Below, in pieces: positions 23,565 to 32,765 of a stretch of DNA of 64,000 nt (its first letter is position 1; every line of letters begins with the position of its first letter). Position numbers and translations under genes: made by a program. Below the pieces are notes generated by a model that was not told where the DNA came from, made no database searches, and was given only the letters and a program-made list of their open reading frames with translations. Source of the stretch: Druceiella hillmani (taxonomy: Eukaryota; Arthropoda; Insecta; Lepidoptera; Hepialidae); assembly GCA_039881145.1 (NCBI GenBank), contig JAYKKI010000039.1, positions 19,090,001 to 19,154,000 on the forward strand, in the 5' to 3' direction.

Positions 23565-23894
23565 CACAACTTAATGAAACTACGTGATGTAGTATTGTTT
23601 CTAGTTTATTTAAATTCTTTACCACGACCTAGGTTTCGTTGTATTACAACATCTTCAGGTGGGCTTCATAGAGTTGCTTTGTAGTTCACGACTGATTGCT
23701 AGATGATATTTATATTTCTTAAGGTGGGAAATTAGTAGAGATCTTTGCAAACAACCTACCTGAAGATATTGTCACACAACGAAACCTAGGTCGTGGTAAA
23801 GAATTTAAATAAACTAGAAATAATACTACATCACGTAGATTCATTTAATTGTGAATAATGAATTTCTACAAAATGAACGCTAAATATATTCAAT
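23565..23894 (+). mobile_element. Family A foldback element, complete copy with 13-bp flanking repeat
   Basis: Left arm from cacaacttaatgaaactacg to ggtgggcttcatag (23668). Right arm from acctacctgaagatattg (near 23757) to agattcatttaattgtg, then the tail aatgaatttctacaaaatga and acgctaaatatattcaat. ataagactatttt is present directly outside both ends (23552-23564 and 23895-23907), a perfect 13-bp direct repeat. The centre (23670-23755) is unique sequence, so this is a looser stem-loop than the copy at 17295. Confidence 0.88.
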
Positions 23895-24155
23895 ATAAGA
23901 CTATTTTTCATTTCTTGTCTATTACCATGCGTTTGATCAATGGAAATGATGAAACTTACGCTAATAAACAAAGGATCAATAAAGTAGAAATAATACTACA
24001 TCACGTAGATTCATTTAATTGTGAATAATGCATTTCTACAAAATGAACGCTAAATATATTCAATATAAGACTATTTTTCATTTCTTGTCTATTACCATAT
24101 GTTTCATCAATGGAAATGATGAAACTTGCGCTAATAAACAAAGGATCAATGTCAA
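23815..24155. repeat. 170-bp tandem duplication across the end of a family A element
   Basis: tcacgtagattcatttaatt recurs at 23831 and 24001. The copies remain nearly identical through the tail, the flanking ataagactattttt and the following cattt..cttgtctattacc and aatggaaatgatgaaactt segments. The duplication therefore happened after the family A insertion. Confidence 0.95.
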
Positions 24156-24156
24156 T

Positions 24157-24212
24157 CCTTTGTCTATTGTAAGTTTCATCAGCGAAAGTGTTGAAATTTA
24201 TAACAATAGACA
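24157..24212. repeat. Inverted repeat tttgtctattgt
   Basis: Arms tttgtctattgt and acaatagacaaa enclose about 32 bases. An inverted relative of the right part (tttgtctattgtcataaatt, tcaacacttt) lies at 24905-24940, so the stretch 24125-24990 may be an element with degraded inverted ends around the 186-bp duplication. Confidence 0.6.
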
Positions 24213-24424
24213 AATAATAAAATGTAAATGGAGTAAGTCGTGTTAACTGGCTTTACAGAATCAGCAAAAACTGTTACTTAAATACGTACCTTTTTCCGAT
24301 ATGTCAATGAAGAATATTGTCATACTAACGTTGCTAATACATAAAATGGAATAATGTTATGTTTGAATTATTTTTTTTCATATAGTTTTAAAAGCGTGTT
24401 CAATAGCGGCGAGAAATATTCTAT

Positions 24425-24796
24425 GTATATGTATAGGCAAAAATGTAGAAATTCTGTATAACAAAACTGTTGTATCGGCATATCGTAACTTAGTTGACTC
24501 AACTAATATATTAAGTAATATATATGACTATAAAAGACAAACAAAATCTGCTTCAAATTGTCTTTGTCTTTGAATAGTATGTTCTTGCGTTCTATTGGTT
24601 GAAGGCAATACAATTATATATAGGAAAAAATTATAAATTCTGTATAACAAAACCGCTGTATCGGCATTTCATTGCGTAGTTGACCCAACTAATATATTAA
24701 GTAATATATATGACTGTAACAGACAAACAAAACCCTGGTTCAAATGGTCTTTGTTTTTGAATAACATGTTCTTGCGTCCTATTGGTTCAAGACATT
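24425..24796. repeat. 186-bp tandem duplication
   Basis: attctgtataacaaaac at 24451 and 24637. Both copies continue with tgtatcggcat, cccaactaatatattaagta, atatatatgact, agacaaacaaaa and gttcttgcgt.ctattggtt. Confidence 0.93.
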
Positions 24797-25514
24797 ACGA
24801 TATTTATATCAGTGCTAATTAAATATTATTACTATCGGACAAAAGTACATACGAATGCAACAGTTTCTAGCTAATTCTATAAACCCAAAGGAAATTAATA
24901 AAAACTCTTTTAATTCTTTGTCTATTGTCATAAATTTCAACACTTTTAGTTACGAAACTTACATTAATAGATAATATACCCTTTAGCTTAAGCTCCATCA
25001 CGCTTATTAATGAAACGTACAATAGATATTAAATACCACATTTAATTAAAAATTATCTTTAAGTCCAAATGGTCATTGTCATTATAAACTTTGTTAATAT
25101 CAGATTAAAACGATTGCACTATTTATTCTACATTCCCTACAATGTAAATACAATACTCATTAATAAATAAATACTTATTAATAAATTATTCATTAACAAT
25201 TAAAAAATAACCATTTACATTGGCTATTTTTTGTACTCATAATAGTTAAATTGTAAAAGTTACTAGTATATATACTAGTTCTTGTCCGCGATTTGTTTAA
25301 CCCCTTCATGGATACTAAGATTTTAAACAATGAAAAGTTCATCTTAGTTTATACATAATCCCGGAATAAAGAGAGAAATAAAACTCCAAGCATTTCCCCG
25401 AAAATATCTGCACATTACAGATACGTATTATGACAAAACTATAGAAAAAAAAACGATAAGTTTAAACATGAATGAAAGAGAATATTTGACTCTTGGATCG
25501 AATAAACCTATTTT
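24797..25514. other. AT-rich spacer, nothing further recognised
   Basis: Contains the inverted tttgtctattgt relative noted above and otherwise AT-rich sequence without credible frames. Confidence 0.5.
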
Positions 25515-25661
25515 GAAGATTTGATTTTCGAATCAAATGAAGATTCGATTTTCGAATCAAATTAAGATTTAATTTTCGAATCAAATTGAGATTTGATTTT
25601 AGAATAAAATTAAGATTTGGTTTTAGAATAAAATTGAGATTTGATTTTCGAATCAAATTCA
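25515..25661. repeat. 24-bp minisatellite, about 6 copies
   Basis: Units alternate aatcaaattaagatttaa + ttttcg with variants attgag and tttag; exact 24-bp spacing from 25531 to 25650. The minus strand is open through the array (repeating NLIRKSNL / NLNFILKS-type octapeptide), which follows from the period being a multiple of three. Confidence 0.95.
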
Positions 25662-25689
25662 TTTAATCCTTGTACGCTATCGTTTGTTC

Positions 25690-26030
25690 TTTTTGCATTG
25701 GTGCGACGGCGTCTCTCTAACACAAAGGACCAAAAGGCAGCGTCTCGCGTGTCCTGTCTGCGCGACCGGTTTAGAAAGCGCGGGCGTCCTTCGCGGGCTC
25801 GACAGCGATTTGAGATTCGCGAGTTGAGTCGCGCGACCTTGGAGCGGAGTAGTGTTTAGAAAAAGGTTGCCGCGGGTGAGCCGATTGCAAGTGCTGACTC
25901 TGCAGCGGCGGCGCGGCGGCTTTCAATAGACGCGTTGAGGCGCGGCCGCACTGTGCGCTCGTCTCGGTTAACTCGGACGTTGCGACAGCGATTCGGAAGG
26001 TTATTTTTTCGGATGCGTTTTTTTCGTTGA
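25690..26030 (+). promoter_or_regulatory. CpG-rich block, possible promoter / first exon
   Basis: About 340 bp of high GC and CpG (gcgacggcgtctctc, gcgggcgtccttcgcgggc, gcggcggcgcggcggc, gcgcggccgcactgtgcgc) stands out from AT-rich surroundings on both sides. Putative donor-like sites: aaaaaggttgcc near 25865 and cggaaggttatt near 25999. The frame at 25641-25859 is Arg-rich because of CpG codons and has no recognisable domain. In insects such blocks often mark the 5' end of a transcription unit; transcription direction is a guess. Confidence 0.4.
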
Positions 26031-26179
26031 CGGAAAGATGTTTCTAGATTTGACCTCTTTGACCGGGAATGGAAAGTGTTAACAGGCAGTTATTCGAATA
26101 TTATAGAAGATCGGCCTATCGAAATTTTGTGATTTCGGTGATAATTTAATACTAACTTTTTTTCTTCATTAATTTGTCT

Positions 26180-26380
26180 ACTTCAAGTTGGGCATTTTTT
26201 AATCAACTTCAAAAAAAGGTGGTTATATGTTTTACTTGTACGTTTGTATTTTATGTGCGTATGTTCCCGATAATCTCAAAAAACCACTGGGTCAATTTTG
26301 ATAGTTCTTTTACCAGTAGCAATTTCGTACTTAAGGGATGGTACATTAAGTTATCGCACTTAATTTATTAGATACAGTTC
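26180..26380 (+). repeat. Possible lepidopteran 'aacttcaaaaaaaggtgg' repeat
   Basis: aatcaacttcaaaaaaaggt, cgtatgttcccgataatc and aaaaccactgggtcaatttt follow the order of a common lepidopteran repeat (cttcaaaaaaggagg...gttcgcgataactc...). This is recognition from memory and the copy is diverged. Confidence 0.45.
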
Positions 26381-26489
26381 AAAAACTGGTGAAGGGTGGA
26401 CTAATTGAATTTTTGGTTCCACTTCTTATACGGTGATATAGTTTATTAATAGTTATTACTTTGATTATCATTTTTATTTTTAATTTAAA

Positions 26490-26567
26490 AATATTATTTC
26501 AGGAGATTATATTTAAAACTATTATTTCAGGAGATTATATTTAAAACTATTATTTCAGGAGATTACG
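26490..26567. repeat. 28-bp tandem repeat, about 2.7 copies
   Basis: ttatttcaggagattatatt followed by taaaacta, repeated with a 28-bp step. Confidence 0.95.
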
Positions 26568-26898
26568 TTTTTGTTTATGTTTGTTAAATTTAATAATGAT
26601 GCTTGCAAAATATCACTTCGATAACAGAAAATTCGTAGAATATCTATTTTATTAATAACTTTATTGTGATTTGTATCTGTTGCTATCCATATATAAATAT
26701 GTGACTTATATAATATGTAAGCCATAATTAATATTTTGTACTGTAACGGCAATTGGACAAATTTTGCTATTTCCTCCTTCTCTTGTATATCGTAACTTAA
26801 ATAACAAACTCGATTTGAGGTGTTGTCGAGTCAGTTTCCATTCTTGGGGTAAAAGTTCATAAAATGAAACTGAATTAAATGAATAATTAATTGAATTA

Positions 26899-27945
26899 TT
26901 GGGTTGGTTAATAAGTTTTTAACCCTGAGTTGTTGTCAATAATTTTTATTAAACATGTATATGTTACACTAAATATCATTTAAGTGTGCACCATTATTAT
27001 CTACAACTTGTCGCCATCTAGTTCGCAATGACAATATGACTTTCTTGTAAAATTCCGGTAACTTTCATTAAAACAACTGTGCCAGGTCGTTTTGGAGATC
27101 TTTAATGTAAAATTTTTTTTCACGGAAATGGTTACTTAGAGCCAGAGGGCGCAATGTTCGGCGAATATGGTGGATGAGTGGGTAGAACCCAGTCGAGAGC
27201 CTCTAATTTATCACGGTACGTTTTGCAACATGTTGTCTGGCAATATCATATAGGAAATAAACTCAATCTTGTTGCCTATTCAATTTGTTAGCTAATCGGT
27301 CCAATTGTCTACAGTAAATATCTGCATTCATTGTAGATCCCTCTGGAAGCAACTCTCAGTGAATAATGCCTTTGTTATTCCACCAGTAGCCGAGCATCAC
27401 CTTTTTGGCATGTACTACAGGCTTGAATACTGAAACTCCTATTTCTCCAACATCCAGCCCTTGTCGTTTGCATGTATGGTTAACGTATGTAACCCACTTC
27501 TCATCGCCAGTTACTAACTGATTCAGCCAGTCGAAGTTACATTTCAATCCTTATAACTGTTGACAAGTATCAACTCTGCACGGAAGGTGATATGATGACA
27601 ACTCGTGGGATATCCACACACCGTATTTTGAAACTTTTTCCAATTCGTGCAAATGTGTTTTATAGTGCCATGACTGCAGTGTAGCTCATCTGGTAATTGA
27701 CGAATCGTTAGTCGAGGATCCTTTTCAATTAGGCGTCGTAATCGTTGACCATCCAGTTTAACAGGACGTCCGGTACGGGGTTCGTCCTCAAGTTTATAGT
27801 CCTCATTCCTGAACTTTCCGAACCAAATTTTTGCCATCGCGTAAGACACCGTGGACTCCTCGTCATGATATATATTATTTGTGGCAATCTTTGCATCATG
27901 ACGCAGACGAAATTCGTAAAGTAATAGAATCTGTATTTAATATTA
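26899..27945 (-). pseudogene. mariner transposase pseudogene with one surviving terminal repeat
   Basis: On the minus strand the order matches mariner (Tc1/mariner superfamily): an N-terminal helix-turn-helix region (FRLRHDAKIATNN, then WFGKFRNEDYKLEDEPRTGRP), a linker, LNQLVTGDEKWVTYVNH with the first catalytic Asp, KKVMLGYWWNNKGIIH, YDIARQHVAKRT with the second Asp, and a C-terminal end at the EFYKKVIL region. It is dead: a frameshift near 27655, in-frame stops at about 27552, 27365 and 27280, a second frameshift near 27200, and the third catalytic Asp position reads Gly (APSGSK instead of APSDYH). The 3' terminal repeat ttgggttggttaataag starts at 26899 preceded by TA (26897-26898). I cannot find its partner beyond 27945, so the 5' end is lost. 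Confidence 0.93.
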
Positions 27946-28041
27946 ATTTAAATCCATTGTCTTTTATGTAATTCACTTAAAGCTTCGGCGACAACTGTTG
28001 TCAACTGACGCTTTGGCCTATTTGTATCCTACAGTAAATCC

Positions 28042-28180
28042 TTCTGGAAGTTTCGAGAATCTTTCTAGAAAAGTCCCGAAATTGTGGCTAAAAATTTCGG
28101 GACCTTTCGCGCGAAAACGCCCCATACAAAACACAACTGGATTATGACGTCACTGACCCGTGTTTATCATTCATTATAAG
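28042..28180. promoter_or_regulatory. Motif cluster: heat-shock element, inverted repeat, E2F-like, CRE-like, TATA-like
   Basis: 28042-28059 reads TTCtgGAAgtTTCgaGAA, four perfectly spaced alternating heat-shock-factor units, followed one base out of phase by TTCtaGAA (28063-28070). 28073-28103 is an 11-bp perfect inverted repeat (gtcccgaaatt/aatttcgggac) which also contains GAA/TTC. 28105-28116 is tttcgcgcgaaa, a perfect E2F-like palindrome. 28145-28152 is tgacgtca, the consensus CRE/ATF palindrome. ttataag at 28174-28180 could be a weak TATA. No gene follows closely in either direction; the cluster could instead be part of a dispersed repeat. Motif matches are direct; function is inference. 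Confidence 0.45.
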
Positions 28181-28609
28181 GGAGTTTATTAAATATCTTT
28201 AATATATCGTTAAATATTGCGTTTAAATTATATATTGCATATTATAATTTTCTCGTTTTTTGTGTGGAAACTGAATTCATAATAACTTTTTCAATTTAAT
28301 GAACAAAAATATTGAAACTTTTTCCGCTTTAGAAGTTTCGATTAATTGTTTGTTATATGCATTATTTTTTTCATCTCAAGATTGTTTTAAATCTACTCTA
28401 CAGTTTTGAAACATTTTTCCAAAAAATATTGACATCAGTTAAATGGATGCCTACCTACCCTATCGTCATGCACCTAGATATAAAATTGTAGAACCTTTGA
28501 GGTTCTGACAGACGGACGGACATTCTTAAGTTATAAGAATTCTTTGTTCGCAACAGTTTAACTCCTTCATTAAAATAATAAGTACCTATCACAATTACTT
28601 CGTAAACAC
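28181..28609. other. AT-rich spacer with fragment of dispersed repeat
   Basis: Around 28440-28530, cctaccctatcgtcatgcac followed by ttctgacagacggacgga recalls the middle of the lepidopteran dispersed repeats. No frames. Confidence 0.4.
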
Positions 28610-28900
28610 ATATCCTGCTCGCAACGCGACCACACCCTAACAGGCGGCTCGCATTATCTCTGTGGGGTAGCGCGGGCGCGGCGTTCTATAAAGGTCACTA
28701 TGCCACTGATCGCTCTTGCGACACGGACTGCGTCTAATACTCGTGCGAAATATCGCCTCTTGCAGGGATTTTGTCTACGTACGCTTGTTGCCGCGAGGCT
28801 TTATCCGGGTCTTGTCTTGCTTGAGATATGTTGTTTTGATAAAATCAATACTTTGATATTTCCTTTTGGTTTAGGTTCTGATTTAGGTAACGGGTTCTGG
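28610..28900 (+). promoter_or_regulatory. TATA plus GC-rich candidate core promoter and first exon
   Basis: A GC-rich stretch with gaccacaccctaac and ggggtagcgcgggcgcggc precedes tctataaagg (TATAAA at 28687-28692). A start site would be expected about 30 bp downstream, near 28717. The ATG at 28700 opening a 67-codon frame lies upstream of that point, so that frame would probably not be translated from this promoter. A donor-like gtaacg follows tttag at 28884-28889. No downstream coding exon was recognised. Similar GC blocks occur at 25690 and 34640. Confidence 0.35.
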
Positions 28901-28918
28901 TGAACTTATCATACGCTG

Positions 28919-28938
28919 GTATATATATATATATATAT
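28919..28938. repeat. Short (AT)n tract
   Basis: About nine AT units directly before the 139-bp tandem repeat. Confidence 0.95.
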
Positions 28939-28942
28939 AATG

Positions 28943-29325
28943 AAAACGAAGTCAAAGAAAGTACGTATACCAAAATGATAGTTATAGGACTATTTTTCAA
29001 AGCCATTTTATATTGACTTGTCTGTTTGTTACAAGGTCAGGTGGACCCAAGTAACACTCAGACGTATACCCTTATAAAAAATAGAAAGTCAAAGAAAGCA
29101 CGTATATAAAAATGATAGTTTTAAGACTATATTTCAAGGCCGTTGTATATTGACATGTCTGTTTATTACAAGGTCATGTGGACCCAAGGAACACTCAGAC
29201 GTATACCCTTATAAAAAAAGAGAAAGTCAAACAAAGCACGTATATAAAAATTATAGTTATAAGATCATTTTTCAAGGCCAATTTATATTTACATGTCTGT
29301 TTATTATAAGGTTATTGTGTAAGCT
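28943..29325. repeat. 139-bp tandem repeat, about 2.7 copies
   Basis: agtcaaagaaagtacgtata at 28948, 29087 and 29225. Shared landmarks: aatgatagtt, gactatttttcaa, atgtctgtttattacaagg, tcatgtggacccaag and cagacgtatacccttata. The third copy ends before gtggaccc. Confidence 0.95.
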
Positions 29326-29573
29326 TCTATAATATTACAAACGATAGTGAAAACTAAAAACATGACGAACTAAATATGATTTGGTGAAAAAACCAGAATG
29401 AAAGACACTGAATGCTCTATGGCTTCTTTCAAGAAACATGTTAAGAAAAGTTTTAAGCTCTTAATTTTATTCTGTATAGCAACACCACTATAAACACTAG
29501 AAATGAAGATGCGTTGGGTATAATGCAAGATCTTGTGGACTCTCTAGAACAGTTAGCTAAAGCTAATTTATAT
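29326..29573 (+). other. Possible exon remnant before an AT tract
   Basis: 29470-29484 (ttattctgtatag) would be a plausible splice acceptor. It is followed by an open stretch that reads in one frame NTRNEDALGIMQDLVDSLEQ and runs straight into the (AT)n tract. The composition is helical and protein-like, unlike nearby AT-rich frames, but there is no donor, no partner exon and no family I recognise. Confidence 0.2.
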
Positions 29574-29578
29574 TTATA

Positions 29579-29635
<57 letters not shown>

Positions 29636-29636
29636 A
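29574..29636. repeat. (AT)n microsatellite
   Basis: About 28 AT units with tatgta interruptions at both ends. Confidence 0.97.
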
Positions 29637-29794
29637 AATAAATTAAAAAATGCTTATAAACAAAAAGAGGTGATACGACATGAGATGGAGTAAAAGAAAG
29701 AAATGCAAACGTTGTATAAAGTATGATTAATAAGACACCTAATATATAACCATAAGGTGATATTTGACAGTTTGTAATGGTGGTGTCAAAGGAA

Positions 29795-30443
29795 ATCGGC
29801 AAAGATCCATATAGTATTGGGCCCAGGTGTTACAAAAATAAAAATGACACTGTTATGTAGAGAAAATTAAAAAATAAGCTCCTTAAAAGTTATTTCAAAA
29901 TCTTCAATCAGACAAAAGAGAAATCTCGTATTTTTTTATGAAAAGTTATTTTTCATAATATATTGTAAATGTAATTTCTACGGGATTATTTGATCTAGCG
30001 AGATAAAACAAAGTGCAGATTGTGTCTCGTTATATCCTCCATCCACAGATGTACCATATTAACCCATGATGCTCACAGGCACGACAGGGTCATCGAAAAA
30101 AGTTACATAAACCTCGATAAGGTGGAAAAAGCCATTCATTTTGTCAACAATAAAACCATTGTCAATGTTTGTTAACAATTTATATTTAATTAATTTAGCC
30201 ATGGCTACACGTTAAAGAACGCAAGAGGCGTTGCTTATTTTTTTGTAATCCTTTCTAGAAAATATTACGTATTTATGTATATGGTTATATTCGTATTATG
30301 GTTACAAATTGTAATTCTATTTTTTCCTCTTTCCTGATTGTCAATTACTGTATTGTTTGGTTTCTTATATTCTAAAAAATACCAGCTTTTTTAAAAATTA
30401 TGTTTTATCTCTGTAATGTCTGGGCTCATTTTTGCTGGTCCCG
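29795..30443. mobile_element. TIR DNA transposon family C, copy 2
   Basis: Same ordered sequence as 17242-18212: ttgggcccaggtgttacaaa at the left, the inverse of tgtaatgtctgggctc at the right. It lacks the family A insertion (the site reads aaaaatgacactgttatg around 29843-29860) and is shortened near 30260-30290. The homologue of the 92-codon frame is broken by a stop near 30065. Confidence 0.78.
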
Positions 30444-30576
30444 TTCAAGGCCTAATTTATCTCACGGTTTAGCGGGATTGTAGTGTAATTGTAGACAGAG
30501 TGTAATTGGTTTATTAACAATTATGTATTTGATATATACTTCGATTTGTAATGCCTCATTCTAGGGAATTTTACGA

Positions 30577-30646
30577 TGTAACTAAAAGCTTCGTTTAACA
30601 CTCTCCTTTGTAGTTAATTGCAAAACAAATGAAGCTTTTAGTTACA
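30577..30646. repeat. Perfect 16-bp inverted repeat
   Basis: tgtaactaaaagcttc (30577-30592) and gaagcttttagttaca (30631-30646) with a 38-base spacer. No element ends recognised outside. Confidence 0.85.
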
Positions 30647-30726
30647 TGCGTGATAACTTAAATCCTCATTTCAGAGAAAATTGAGAAAATATTCATTCGA
30701 TTTCTTTACTTCAAACTTTATGAATA

Positions 30727-31019
30727 TTGAATATATTTTGTGTTAATTTTGTAGAAATTCATTATTCACTATTAAATGAAACTACGTGATGTAGTATTTA
30801 TTTCTACTTTATTTAAGTTCTTTACCACGACCTAGGTTTCCTTGTATTACATCTTCAGGTGGGCTATTAGCTAAAATTTTCCAAGGAAATCTCTCTTAAG
30901 GAAATCTTTGCAAATAGCCCACTTGGAAATGTTGTAATACAACGAAACCTAGGTCGGGGTAAAGAACTCAAAGAAAGTAGAAATAATACTACATCACGTA
31001 GTTTTACTTAATTGTGAAT
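30727..31019 (-). mobile_element. Family A foldback element, complete copy with 9-bp flanking repeat
   Basis: Here the one-sided tail is at the left (ttgaatatattttgtgttaa, tttgtagaaattcattattc), followed by the arm (attaaatgaaactacgtgat to ggtgggctattagc). The inverse arm runs from aatagcccacttgg (near 30914) to ttacttaattgtgaa. ttatgaata stands just outside both ends (30718-30726 and 31020-31028). Confidence 0.86.
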
Positions 31020-31020
31020 T

Positions 31021-31408
31021 TATGAATACTAAAACACACTCTAGGGAACATCCCTCTTTGTTTGTCATTTTAGACATAGTTAGATATAGCTCTGTAAGTA
31101 AGCAGTTAATTAGTGATATCAATTGTACATCTGTTTGGAGATGTGTATCGGTTTTTGTATCGTATTATTATGCGTAAGCATGTACCAATATCCGATCACA
31201 ATCTCTCCTTAAGACTTATGACTACTAAAACAGACCCTAGGGTACATCCCTCTTTGCCTTTCATTTTGGACATAGTCGGCTATAGCTCTGTATGTAAGCA
31301 GTTAATTGGTGATATCAGTTATACATCTGTTTGAAGATTGGAATCGCTTTTTGTATCGTATTGTTATGCGTAAGCATGTACCGGTATCCTATCACAATCC
31401 CTGATAGT
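31021..31408. repeat. 196-bp tandem duplication
   Basis: tatgaatactaaaac at 31021 and tatgactactaaaac at 31217. Both copies contain catccctctttg, gacatagt, atagctctgta, aagcagttaatt, gtgatatca, atacatctgtttg and tatgcgtaagcatgtacc. The start coincides with the edge of the family A element. Confidence 0.94.
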
Positions 31409-31781
31409 TTGCATATTAGATTTACTTAACTGAGTATGGATGCGATGTCGCATTCGTCTCGTTATGCTATTCGATTAACGAACTTAATACCAAGATCGTG
31501 GAGCGTTTAGGTGATTTATGGCTAGTTTGTTCTGTATTCGTTATTTTTCTTTCGATAATTGCTCCTGTTTATTATCGCAAATTAATTAATTTTGTTTTAT
31601 GCTAACTTGCTCATCATTGGTAACAAGCTATATGTCGGACAAAGAGTTTATTGAAACAAATGAATGTATATATTTTAGTGAGGATGAAAATTGTCGCAGG
31701 AATATTTTAAATTTGTTGGATTTGTAATTCTGTAATAAAATTAAACAGTTTTGTAGCACAGTTTCATTGCTGGGATAAAGA
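31409..31781. other. Unrecognised AT-rich sequence
   Basis: No frames or element ends; nothing supported. Confidence 0.5.
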
Positions 31782-32255
31782 AATTAAATATAATTACAAT
31801 AAATTTGTAAAAATAACATCGCATGTACATGTCGTAAAGAGAAATATACACGTACATCACTATATTTTAATGCTACGAGTACAAGCGCAGAATATGGATG
31901 GGATTAATTCGGATATAAAAAAAACAGAAACACGTCGATCAGCACGTTTGAGAAATCCCAAATACAAGAACTTTTAAATATAATCTTTGCTAATAGCCCA
32001 TCTGAACATGTTGTAATACAACGAAACCTAGGTCGTGGTAAAGAAATTAAAGAAAGTAGAAATAATACTACATCACGCAGTTTCATTTAATTGGGAATTA
32101 AATATAATAACAATAAATTTGTAAAAATCAAATCGCATATACATATTGTAGTTAGAAATGTACACGTACGTCACTATATTTTAATGCTATGAGTGCTGTG
32201 ACTCGGATATAAGAAAAAAACAGAAATACGTCGAACAGCACGTCTGAGTTAGCGC
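31782..32255. repeat. Tandem duplication split by a family A half-element
   Basis: ttaaatataattacaataaa, ttgtaaaaat, tacacgtacatcactatatt, ttaatgct and cggatataaaaaaaacagaa occur at 31782-31965 and again at 32098-32255. Between them sits the half-element at 31985-32097. One reading of the first copy ends in ETRRSARLRNPKYKNF, which has the look of a basic tail, but the second copy is frameshifted there. Confidence 0.82.
31985..32097 (-). mobile_element. Family A half-element with 11-bp flanking repeat
   Basis: A single arm only (ctttgctaatagcccatctg ... catttaattgggaa), flanked by ttaaatataat on both sides (31974-31984 and 32098-32108). The flanking duplication shows that a half-length copy was inserted as such, rather than being a complete element that later lost one arm. 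Confidence 0.82.
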
Positions 32256-32765
32256 CGTCAGCTTGAACTCTTCAGAGTAGATAATAATCATTAATTAAAA
32301 GGCACTGAACTTGACGCAAAAGGAATGTTGATATGCCCTTTTAAGATATCAACAAAAGCCAACAATTGAGCGTAGGTTTGTCCACAATGAGTCACCAAAA
32401 TCCACCCAAAACATTGAAGCGTTTTTGTGCTAAAAAGACTACTGATGAAGATCTACGTTATTTATGTATAAATGTGTTGAGGGGTGTGTAGTATATACGA
32501 GTATGCAGGCTTTGCTTATTTGAAAAATAAAACAAACAATAGCTTTCCTTTTTAAAAAAAATGTAAGTTGACTTTTTCACTGAAATGTTTAAAAATTCGA
32601 AAGATAAGTTTAAATACTCTATTAGGGCATTTAAACTTCAAATATAAAAAAATATCTGCGCGTGTGTCTGTAAGACCATTCATTACACGACTAGTGCTTA
32701 AACAATTGGATCAATTTATCTTAAACAATTGGCCAAATAAACATATTGATATTTCAATCTAAAAA
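32256..32765. other. Unrecognised spacer with a 34-codon frame
   Basis: An ATG near 32386 opens a short frame starting MSHQNPPKTLKRFCAKKTTD and stopping after about 34 codons. Too short to support as a gene; no family recognised. Confidence 0.25.

Noticed and set aside
25641..25859. 72-codon Arg-rich frame in the CpG block
   Set aside because: Arg richness follows from CpG codons; it begins inside a minisatellite.
28700..28903. 67-codon frame starting at the ATG after the TATA box
   Set aside because: The ATG is only 8 bp after the TATA box, upstream of the expected start site, and the peptide has no recognisable features.
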